Shown here one piece after another: positions 35,713 to 42,956 of a stretch of 42,956 nt of DNA. Origin of the DNA: an uncultured Oscillospiraceae bacterium (GTDB taxonomy: Bacteria; Bacillota; Clostridia; Oscillospirales; Oscillospiraceae); contig CAJOMA010000014.1 of the NCBI GenBank assembly GCA_905235655.1, positions 1 through 42,956 of the forward strand, in the 5' to 3' direction. The first letter of the stretch is position 1. Each line of letters starts with the position of its first letter. Made by a program: the position numbers and the translations under genes. The notes beneath the pieces were generated by a model that made no database searches, had not been told where the DNA came from, and saw nothing but the letters and a program-made list of their open reading frames with translations.

Positions 35713-36444
35713 TTGATTCAGGAATCCTTTAGCTTATTTGGCATGACCTTTAAATTTTATGATTTGTTCTTTGTGATCGGTTTTATCGGCGTGTTTTCCT
35801 ATCTGCTCGCGGTATCGAAAAAATATGACATTCCGAAGTGGAAAACGGTCGTCTTTACGATCCTGGTATACGGCTCCTCGTTCGCGTGGATGTTCTTCCT
35901 CTACTGGGCGGATACCGGCTTCCAATCATTCGGCGGCAACAATATCGTCCGTGTCTTCTGGTGGCTCGGCGTGTTCGTCTTCCCCGTCTCCCTGCTTCTG
36001 AAGGAGAATTACTTCAAGTGTCTTGATTTTGTCGCTCCCTGTCTGTGTATCAATCACGGTCTGGCGCATTTCGGCTGCCTGTTCCCGGGCTGCTGCCACG
36101 GCTATGCCTGCTCGTTCGGCTCATGGAGCAACGAGGTCGGCCATGTCTGCTTCCCGACGCAGATCATTGAAGCGGTGTTTGCTCTCGGGATCGCGGTATT
36201 CATCTGGCTGCGTGAGAAGAAAAAGGGCTACGGAAAGGGCGTCGACGGTCTGTCCTTCCCGATCATGCTGATGCTCTTCGGCTATTCGAGATTCTTCTTC
36301 GAGTTCCTGCGGGACAACGAGAAGCTCTTCCTCGGCATTTCCCAGCTCGCGCTGCACGCCCTGCTCAACGGCGTGATCGGCACGATCGCGTATTTTGTCA
36401 TCAAAAAGTACAACGCAAACAACCATGCAGCTGCCAAGAAATAA
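35713..36444 (+). CDS. Prolipoprotein diacylglyceryl transferase (Lgt)-like membrane protein
   Basis: TTG start; multi-TM with HGLAHFGCLFPGCCHGYAC...FPTQIIEAVFALGIAVFIWLR...GLSFPIMLMLFGYSRFFFEFLRDNE. Confidence 0.75.
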   Translation: MIQESFSLFGMTFKFYDLFFVIGFIGVFSYLLAVSKKYDIPKWKTVVFTILVYGSSFAWMFFLYWADTGFQSFGGNNIVRVFWWLGVFVFPVSLLLKENYFKCLDFVAPCLCINHGLAHFGCLFPGCCHGYACSFGSWSNEVGHVCFPTQIIEAVFALGIAVFIWLREKKKGYGKGVDGLSFPIMLMLFGYSRFFFEFLRDNEKLFLGISQLALHALLNGVIGTIAYFVIKKYNANNHAAAKK

Positions 36445-36460
36445 TACCTGAAACGATTTG

Positions 36461-36498
36461 GGAGCGAGGAAGCGAATTGCTTCCTCGCTCCCTTTTTG
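36461..36498 (+). terminator. Rho-independent terminator
   Basis: GGGAGCGAGGAAGC-gaatt-GCTTCCTCGCTCCCTTTTTG. Confidence 0.85.
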
Positions 36499-36567
36499 AT
36501 TTTTTGCTTGTAATACCGGAACGACTGTTGTATAATATATTGAAATCAACGAAAAGGAGGACATCAC

Positions 36568-37584
36568 ATGAGCAAATGTATCATTCCCGTCGGCTACAAG
36601 AATCCGCTCTCCGTCTATGAGACGCAGTGCGCCATCGAGTTCATCAAGCACAATTTTCAGAAAAATCTGTGCCATGCGCTCAATTTGATGCGCGTTTCCG
36701 CGCCCCTGTTTGTAGAAGAGGCGTCCGGTCTGAATGATAATCTGAACGGCTATGAACGTCCCGTCTCATTCGATGTCCCCGACGTCGGACTGGAGGCGGA
36801 GGTCGTTCACTCCCTTGCAAAATGGAAGCGTTACGCGCTCTCGCGCTACGGTATCCGTCCGGGCAAGGGGCTGGTGACCGATATGAACGCGATCCGCCGC
36901 GACGAGATTGTGGATAACCTGCACTCCGTCTATGTGGATCAGTGGGACTGGGAATCCGTTCTGACGGAGGACATGCGCAATGAGGACTACCTCAAGGCGA
37001 CCGTGCAGAGGATCGTCAACGCGATCTACGTCACCGGCGAAACGCTGAAGATCGAATACCCGCAGATCACGACCCACGTGCCGCGCGAGGTGATCTTCGT
37101 CACCACGCAGGAGCTGGAGGACATGTTCCCCGCTCTGACCGCGCCGTCCGATAAGGAGACGGCATTCCACCGTCTGCATAAGGACAAGGCGGTATTCCTG
37201 ATGAAGATCGGCGGAAAGCTCCGCTCAGGCAGACCGCACGACGGCCGCGCGCCGGACTATGACGACTGGGATCTGAACGGCGATATCCTGTTTTGGAACG
37301 GCGTGCTGGATCGCTCCTTCGAGGTCTCCTCCATGGGCATCCGCGTCAGTCCGGAATCGCTCGACCGGCAGCTCACGCTTGCGAGCTGTGACGATCGCCG
37401 CAGTCTCCCCTTCCACCGCGCATTGCTTCGCGGCGAGCTGCCGCTGACGATCGGCGGCGGCATCGGACAGTCGCGTCTGTGCATGCTGCTCATGGGCTGC
37501 TGCCACATCGGTGAGGTGCAGTCGAGCGTCTGGGATCAGGAAACCGCAGCCGCCTGCAAATCCGCGGGCATCATGCTGCTTTGA
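36568..37584 (+). CDS. asnA: Aspartate--ammonia ligase
   Basis: SVYETQCAIEFIKHNFQKNL, RVSAPLFVEEASGLNDNLNGYERPVSFD, VDQWDWE, TIGGGIGQSRLCMLLM. Confidence 0.96.
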   Translation: MSKCIIPVGYKNPLSVYETQCAIEFIKHNFQKNLCHALNLMRVSAPLFVEEASGLNDNLNGYERPVSFDVPDVGLEAEVVHSLAKWKRYALSRYGIRPGKGLVTDMNAIRRDEIVDNLHSVYVDQWDWESVLTEDMRNEDYLKATVQRIVNAIYVTGETLKIEYPQITTHVPREVIFVTTQELEDMFPALTAPSDKETAFHRLHKDKAVFLMKIGGKLRSGRPHDGRAPDYDDWDLNGDILFWNGVLDRSFEVSSMGIRVSPESLDRQLTLASCDDRRSLPFHRALLRGELPLTIGGGIGQSRLCMLLMGCCHIGEVQSSVWDQETAAACKSAGIMLL

Positions 37585-37601
37585 TTTAAAGAGGTAACAC
37601 T

Positions 37602-38993
37602 ATGGAACTCACAGAATTGAGAGAACTCTATCAACATACGAAAGATTACGTCGGAAAAACCGTTACCGTCGGCGGCTGGGTACGCAACCGCCGCGCGTCA
37701 AAGAACTTTGGCTTTTTGATGATGTCCGACGGCACCTGCTTCCAGCCCGTGCAGGTCGTTATCACGGACGCGCTTGAAAACTTTGCCGAACTGACAAAGA
37801 TCAACATCGGCGCCGCGCTGATCATCACCGGCACGCTGGAGGAAACGCCGGACGCGAAGCAGCCGTTTGAGATTCAGGCGGGCAGCGTCGCCGTAGAAGG
37901 TCCTTCCACGCCCGACTTCCCCATTCAGCCGAAGCGCCACACGCTGGAATTTCTGCGCACGCTGACCCATCTGCGTCCGCGCACCAATACCTTTCAGGCG
38001 GTCTTCCGCGTCCGCTCCCTCGCGGCGTTCGCGATCCACAAATTCTTTCAGGAGCGCGGCTTCGTCTACGTCCACACCCCGCTGATCACCGGCTCTGACT
38101 GCGAAGGCGCGGGCGAGATGTTCCAGGTCACGACGCTTGACATCGCAAATCCTCCGCGCACGGAAGACGGCAAGGTCGATTTCAGCAAGGACTTCTTCAA
38201 CAAGCCCACCAACCTGACCGTTTCCGGTCAGCTCAACGGCGAGACCTACGCCATGGCGTTCCGCAACATCTATACCTTCGGTCCGACCTTCCGCGCAGAA
38301 AACTCCAACACCACCCGCCACGCCGCGGAATTCTGGATGATCGAGCCGGAGATCGCCTTTGCGGATTTGTCCGACGACATGCGTCTTGCCGAGGATATGA
38401 TCAAATATATCATCGCCTATGTGCTCGAGAACGCGCCGGAGGAGATGAACTTCTTCAACCAGTTCGTCGACAAGGGACTGCTTGACCGGCTGAACCACGT
38501 CATGAACTCCGATTTCGGTCACGTGACCTACACGGAGGCGATCGATCTGCTCGCGCCCCACAACGACCAGTTTGAGTATCCCGTTCACTGGGGCAGCGAC
38601 TTGCAGACCGAGCACGAGCGCTATCTCACTGAGGTTGTTTTCAAGCGTCCCGTTTTTGTCACCGACTACCCGAAGGAGATCAAGGCGTTCTATATGAAGC
38701 TCAACCCGGACGGCAAGACCGTCGCCGCGATGGACTGCCTCGTGCCCGGCATCGGCGAGATCATCGGCGGAAGCCAGCGTGAGGATGACTACGACACGCT
38801 TCTGGACCGCATGAACGAGCTCGGCTTGAAGTCCGAGGATTACGGTTTCTACCTCGATCTGCGCAAGTACGGCTCCGCCCGCCACGCAGGCTTCGGTCTC
38901 GGCTTCGAGCGCTGCGTGATGTATCTGACCGGCATGGGCAACATCCGCGACGTCATCCCCTTCCCGCGCACGGTCAACAACTGCGATCTGTAA
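37602..38993 (+). CDS. asnS: Asparagine--tRNA ligase
   Basis: [107 protein letters not shown]. Confidence 0.97.
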   Translation: MELTELRELYQHTKDYVGKTVTVGGWVRNRRASKNFGFLMMSDGTCFQPVQVVITDALENFAELTKINIGAALIITGTLEETPDAKQPFEIQAGSVAVEGPSTPDFPIQPKRHTLEFLRTLTHLRPRTNTFQAVFRVRSLAAFAIHKFFQERGFVYVHTPLITGSDCEGAGEMFQVTTLDIANPPRTEDGKVDFSKDFFNKPTNLTVSGQLNGETYAMAFRNIYTFGPTFRAENSNTTRHAAEFWMIEPEIAFADLSDDMRLAEDMIKYIIAYVLENAPEEMNFFNQFVDKGLLDRLNHVMNSDFGHVTYTEAIDLLAPHNDQFEYPVHWGSDLQTEHERYLTEVVFKRPVFVTDYPKEIKAFYMKLNPDGKTVAAMDCLVPGIGEIIGGSQREDDYDTLLDRMNELGLKSEDYGFYLDLRKYGSARHAGFGLGFERCVMYLTGMGNIRDVIPFPRTVNNCDL

Positions 38994-39010
38994 TCTGACC
39001 AAACAAATGA

Positions 39011-39046
39011 CGGTGTTTCCGATTTGGAAAACACCGTCATTTTTTG
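39011..39046 (+). terminator. Rho-independent terminator of asnS
   Basis: ACGGTGTTTtCC-gattt-GGaAAACACCGT followed by T-run. Confidence 0.8.
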
Positions 39047-39150
39047 TTACCCTTTTGCAGGAAAATCTGCGTGGAAAAATGCTGAAAATTGGGGCTAATT
39101 CTTCCGTACAGTTGACCGTAAGAATAAGGTTTTCGCGTGCTTCAAAAAAG

Positions 39151-39180
39151 TTATCAACATTATGCACAGGTTTTTGCACA
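39151..39180 (+). promoter_or_regulatory. Cluster of DnaA-box-like 9-mers
   Basis: TTATCAACA (39151), TTATGCACA (39160), TTTTGCACA (39172): 1, 1 and 2 mismatches to TTATCCACA. Confidence 0.35.
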
Positions 39181-39373
39181 GGGCTTGAAGGCTTGTGTTT
39201 TGGACGTTTGTACCATATTTGGCTGTGATTTGGGAAGTGCCGCAAACGAATTTCTTTCGAACGCAAAAGTTAAAATTCGGTTTACATAAGAACAATCCTG
39301 TCTTATGATCATATTGAACTTTTCCGACGAAAGAATGCAGGATACGACGCCGTACCCTGCATTTCGTGTCTTA

Positions 39374-40390
39374 TTACATTTTTTCGCCTTCCATCGACTT
39401 TGTGGCGAAGGCGTTGAGCGACTGATCCGCGGTATTTCCGGCAAGAAACTCGTAATAGCCCTGCGCGCCGATCATCGCCGCGTTGTCGCCGCAGAGAGAC
39501 AGCGGCGGCATGCAGAGCCGCACGTTCTTTTTCTCGCACAGCTTCGTCAGGTCGGTGCGGATCCGGCTGTTCGCCGCCACGCCGCCGGCGACCGCGAGGG
39601 TCGATCTGCCGGTCAGATCAAGCGCGGCTTCGGCGCGCGGGATCAGCATCTCGCTGACCGCAGCGGAAAAGCTCGCGCACAGGTCGGGAATGTCGACTTC
39701 TTCCCCTTTTTGCCGGGAATTATGGATCAGATTGACCGCCGCAGTCTTGAGCCCAGAGAAGGACAGATCGAGCGGATTGCCGGACAGCTTTGGATGCGGC
39801 ATCGGATAGCGCGAATCATCGCCGCCCTGTGCCGCTTTGTCCAGCGCAGCCCCGCCGGGATAAGGCATTGCAAGCATTCGCGCCACTTTATCAAAGCATT
39901 CGCCCGCCGCGTCGTCGCGCGTTCCGCCGAGGTTTTCCATGACCGTATAGTCCTTCACGTCCACGAGCATCGTATGTCCGCCGGACACGACGAGGCACAG
40001 AAACGGCGGCTTCAGATCGGGATAGGCGATGTAGTTCGCTGCGATGTGCCCGCGGATGTGATGCACGGGGATCAGCGGCACGCCGAGCGCAAGCGCAGCT
40101 GCCTTGGCGAAGTTCACGCCGACCAGCAGCGCGCCGATCAGACCGGGCGCGTAGGTCACGGCGACGGCGTCGATCTCCGATCGCGAGACGCCCGCTTTTT
40201 TGAGTGCTTCGTCCGCCAGCGCATAGATCGCTTCAATGTGCTTCCGCGATGCGATCTCCGGCACCACGCCGCCATAAATGCGGTGCAGCGGCACCTGCGA
40301 GGCGATACAGTCCGTCAGGACTTCCCTGCCGTCTCGCACCAGCGCGACCGCGGTCTCGTCGCAGGAGGATTCTACCGAAAGTATCAGCAT
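39374..40390 (-). CDS. tsaD: tRNA N6-adenosine threonylcarbamoyltransferase
   Basis: MLILSVESSCDETAVALVRDG, GGVVPEIASRKHIEAI, PLIPVHHIRGHIAANYI, VVSGGHTMLV, GGVAANSRIR, MPPLSLCGDNAAMIG. Confidence 0.96.
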   Translation of the reverse strand: MLILSVESSCDETAVALVRDGREVLTDCIASQVPLHRIYGGVVPEIASRKHIEAIYALADEALKKAGVSRSEIDAVAVTYAPGLIGALLVGVNFAKAAALALGVPLIPVHHIRGHIAANYIAYPDLKPPFLCLVVSGGHTMLVDVKDYTVMENLGGTRDDAAGECFDKVARMLAMPYPGGAALDKAAQGGDDSRYPMPHPKLSGNPLDLSFSGLKTAAVNLIHNSRQKGEEVDIPDLCASFSAAVSEMLIPRAEAALDLTGRSTLAVAGGVAANSRIRTDLTKLCEKKNVRLCMPPLSLCGDNAAMIGAQGYYEFLAGNTADQSLNAFATKSMEGEKM

Positions 40391-40391
40391 T

Positions 40392-40823
40392 TTACAGCTC
40401 CTTTCGGAGGATCAAAGCGTCCTCCGTTGGGTTTACATAATATTTTTGTCGTCTGCCGGCCTGCACGAAGCCGTGCGCCTCATACAGAGCGATCGCGGCG
40501 CTGTTGGATGGTCTGACCTCCAGAAACAGGGTTTCGATCCCCTGCCCGTGCAGAAGCTCAAACATAGCGCAAAGCAGTTTTGCACCGATCCCCTGTCTGC
40601 GGCAGTCGGGCGATACCGCCAGATTCATCACGTCCGCTTCCGGAGGGACGGACTGCGCGCCAATATAGCCGGTCACAACGCCGTCTGTCTCCGCCACAAG
40701 CCATGCGCTGAGCGGATTGTATAGCTCGAACTCGATTGATTTTTCGCTCCACGGATCGGAGAAGCAGCGCTTTTCCAGCGCGGCGACCTGCGCGACGTGG
40801 TCTTCTCTCATCGGAACGATCAT
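40392..40823 (-). CDS. rimI: Ribosomal-protein-alanine N-acetyltransferase-like GNAT
   Basis: VAALEKRCFSDPWSEKSIEFEL...VSPDCRRQGIGAKLLCAMFELLHGQGIETLFLEVRPSNSAAIALYEAHGF. Confidence 0.92.
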   Translation of the reverse strand: MIVPMREDHVAQVAALEKRCFSDPWSEKSIEFELYNPLSAWLVAETDGVVTGYIGAQSVPPEADVMNLAVSPDCRRQGIGAKLLCAMFELLHGQGIETLFLEVRPSNSAAIALYEAHGFVQAGRRQKYYVNPTEDALILRKEL

Positions 40824-42956
40824 TTCGCGTCGTACCAGCTTTCTCCCATTTTCGCCTCCGCGATCAGCGGCACGGAGAGCTTCACCGCCTGTTCCATCGC
40901 CTCGGTGACGATGTCCATGACGCGCTGCGCCTCAAAGGCGGGGCACTCCACAATCAGCTCGTCATGCACCTGCAGGATCAGTCTCGCCTGCAGCGCCTCC
41001 TGCTCCAAAGCGTCGAAAACCCGCACCATGGCGAGCTTGATGATATCCGCCGCTGTTCCCTGCACCGGGGTGTTGAGCGCGATGCGCTCCGCGCCGCTGC
41101 GAATATTGAAATTGCTGTTTTTGATCTCCGGAATCAGCCTGCGGCGGTGGAACAGCGTCTCCACATAACCTTGCGCACGGGCGGTTTCCACGATGTTTTT
41201 CATATAGGCGCGGACGCCCGCGTATTTTGTCAGATAGTTGTCGATATACTGCTTCGCTTCGGAGCGGCTTACGCCGATGTCCTGTGCGAGCGAGAACTCC
41301 GAAATGCCGTAGACAATGCCGAAATTGACCGCCTTTGCGTGGCGGCGCATGAGCGGCGTGACCTCGGATAACGGCACGTTAAAGACCTGTGAGGCGGTGA
41401 CGCTGTGGAAGTCCTCGCCGCTGCGGAAAGCCGCCTGCATCTGCTTATCGTCCGCGATATGCGCCAGCACGCGCAGCTCGATCTGCGAATAGTCCGCGTC
41501 GACAAAGACCCAGCCCTTGCGCGGCACGAACATCTTCCGTATCTCGCTGCCCAACTCCGTGCGCACCGGGATATTCTGCAGGTTCGGCTCGGTCGAGGAC
41601 AGTCTGCCCGTCGCCGTCACGGTATTCTGGAACGTCGTGTGGATTCTGCCGTCGTCAGCGATCTCCTTCTGCAGTCCGTCGGCATAGGTCGACTTCAGCT
41701 TCGTCAGCATGCGGTAATCCATGACCGCCCGCACGACCGGATGCTTGTCCTTCAATTCTTCCAGCACGTCCGCGTTGGTCGAATAGCCGCTCTTGGTTTT
41801 TTTGACGACCGGAAGCTGCAGCTTGTCAAACAGCAGCTCTCCGAGCTGGCGGGTGGAATTGATATTGAATTCGCCATCCGCATAGCCGTAAATCAGCGTT
41901 TCGCAGGCGCCGATCCGCTCGGCAAGCATCGCGCCGAAGGAAGAAAGCGCCTCCCTGTCGACCAGAACGCCGTCGTGCTCCATATTTGCAAGCGCTCTGC
42001 ACAGCGGCAGCTCTACATCATGATAGAGTGTTTCGCAGTCGTGAGCGCGCAGCTCATCCAAGAGGATCGGATAGAGCGCGGCGATTGCAGACGCTTCGCT
42101 CAGTAAGGCGGCATTCGCCTCCTCCGTAGCGGAGAGCATGGCGTGGGTATACTGCGCGAAAACGCCCCGTAAATCGTAGCTTCCGCGCGTCGCGTCGAGC
42201 AGATACGCGGCGACCTCGGTATCGAAAACGATCCCCTCTGCGTTGATCCCATGCTCCAGCAGGCTGCGAAGCAGCTTTTTTGCGCCGTGAACGGCCAAAC
42301 GCAGTTTTCCCGAGAAGATACGCTCCAATACCGTTTGAAACGTCTCGCCGAGGATATTGCGGTCAAACAGCGCGGCGGTATCGCCGCCGTCCGCCGCGAT
42401 AAGTGAAAAATCATCGTTGACAGCAAGCGCGACGACCTCGCATTTTTCAAGCGGGGCAAGGCAGCCCTCCGCCTTCTCCCGTGTATCCGGCGTTTCCGCC
42501 GTGACCTCACTGACGAACTCCTCTTTTTCTTCCTCCGGCTGTTCAAACGCCGCGCTGCGCAGCCCAAAGCGGTCGATCAGCTTCTGGAATTCCAAACGGA
42601 GGAACAGGTCGTAGAGCTCCCTGCGCTTCGGTTCGCGCACGGGATTGTTCTCCGGCGCAAAGTCGATCGGCGCGTTTTTGCGGATCGTCGCAAGGTCATA
42701 GGAGAGATACGCCGATTCTTTTCCGTTCAGCAGTTTTTCGAACAGCTTGCCCTTCATGTTTTCGGGCGTCAAGTTCTCATACACGCCGTCCAGCGTGCCG
42801 TGGACTTCCTTGATGGTGTACTCGTAGGTGCCGGCCTTCACGTAGGTCATCAGGCCGAAGGTCTCCGTGAAATCAGGAGTCTCGCTGGTGATCCGTACCG
42901 TCTTGCTGCCGTCCTCTGCGTCCTCCGGCATCGGCTGTGCTTCGAGATCCGCCGCA
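40820..42956 (-). CDS. polA: DNA polymerase I (3' part), joined N-terminally to a pilin/isopeptide-like surface domain; incomplete at window edge
   Basis: Pol A: GRLSSTEPNLQNIPVRTELG, VDADYSQIELRVLAHIADD, RRHAKAVNFGIVYGIS, LQVHDELIVE; end of 5'-3' exo domain GTLDGVYENLTPENMKGKLFEKLLNGKESAYLS. Upstream of ~42806: TVRITSETPDFTETFGLMTYVKAGTYEYTIKEV, not PolA-like. Confidence 0.88.
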   Translation of the reverse strand, partial: AADLEAQPMPEDAEDGSKTVRITSETPDFTETFGLMTYVKAGTYEYTIKEVHGTLDGVYENLTPENMKGKLFEKLLNGKESAYLSYDLATIRKNAPIDFAPENNPVREPKRRELYDLFLRLEFQKLIDRFGLRSAAFEQPEEEKEEFVSEVTAETPDTREKAEGCLAPLEKCEVVALAVNDDFSLIAADGGDTAALFDRNILGETFQTVLERIFSGKLRLAVHGAKKLLRSLLEHGINAEGIVFDTEVAAYLLDATRGSYDLRGVFAQYTHAMLSATEEANAALLSEASAIAALYPILLDELRAHDCETLYHDVELPLCRALANMEHDGVLVDREALSSFGAMLAERIGACETLIYGYADGEFNINSTRQLGELLFDKLQLPVVKKTKSGYSTNADVLEELKDKHPVVRAVMDYRMLTKLKSTYADGLQKEIADDGRIHTTFQNTVTATGRLSSTEPNLQNIPVRTELGSEIRKMFVPRKGWVFVDADYSQIELRVLAHIADDKQMQAAFRSGEDFHSVTASQVFNVPLSEVTPLMRRHAKAVNFGIVYGISEFSLAQDIGVSRSEAKQYIDNYLTKYAGVRAYMKNIVETARAQGYVETLFHRRRLIPEIKNSNFNIRSGAERIALNTPVQGTAADIIKLAMVRVFDALEQEALQARLILQVHDELIVECPAFEAQRVMDIVTEAMEQAVKLSVPLIAEAKMGESWYDAK

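Noticed and set aside
37698-39266. 522-aa minus-strand ORF opposite asnS
   Set aside because: Shadow ORF; asnS on the plus strand is unambiguous.
1-42956. CRISPR arrays, rRNA or tRNA genes, prophage, or restriction/defence systems
   Set aside because: None recognised on either strand; intergenic regions are short and mostly explained by promoters, terminators, the T-box, the ssnA leader and the MITE-like elements.

Overview
This looks like chromosomal DNA from a spore-forming, moderately GC-rich Clostridia (Oscillospiraceae/Ruminococcaceae-like), mostly core genes with a few accessory pockets. Left to right: a partial NAD(P)H-hydrate dehydratase; T-box-controlled pheS-pheT; IreB-like; an SH3-NlpC/P60 hydrolase; spoVAD-spoVAE; an Asn/Gln-rich peptide; a spore-envelope-type PG-binding cluster; LytTR-PAS; FliB-like; a DnaQ-like exonuclease; cotJ genes (cotJA and cotJB fused); NUDIX; threonine aldolase; a lipoprotein serpin; glnA; a DUF362 ferredoxin; ssnA and ygfK; a lipoprotein pocket; AlaX; prfA; tsaC; coaE fused to an M18 aminopeptidase; a DUF2975/HTH pair; an Lgt-like protein; asnA; asnS; and a reverse-strand polA-rimI-tsaD operon. 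The most unusual signals are structural. (1) A 72-bp segment inside tsaC is reverse-complemented between perfect 23-bp inverted repeats. (2) polA is joined in frame to a pilin/isopeptide-like surface domain at the right edge. (3) Two tandem lipoprotein paralogs are frameshifted at the same point by different indels. (4) Three copies of a MITE-like element have nested hairpins in their terminal repeats. (5) A structured, attenuator-like 5' leader precedes ssnA. Points 1-3 could be real biology or assembly/amplification artefacts; read-level data would decide. All calls are from reading the sequence and remembered family motifs; no database search was run.
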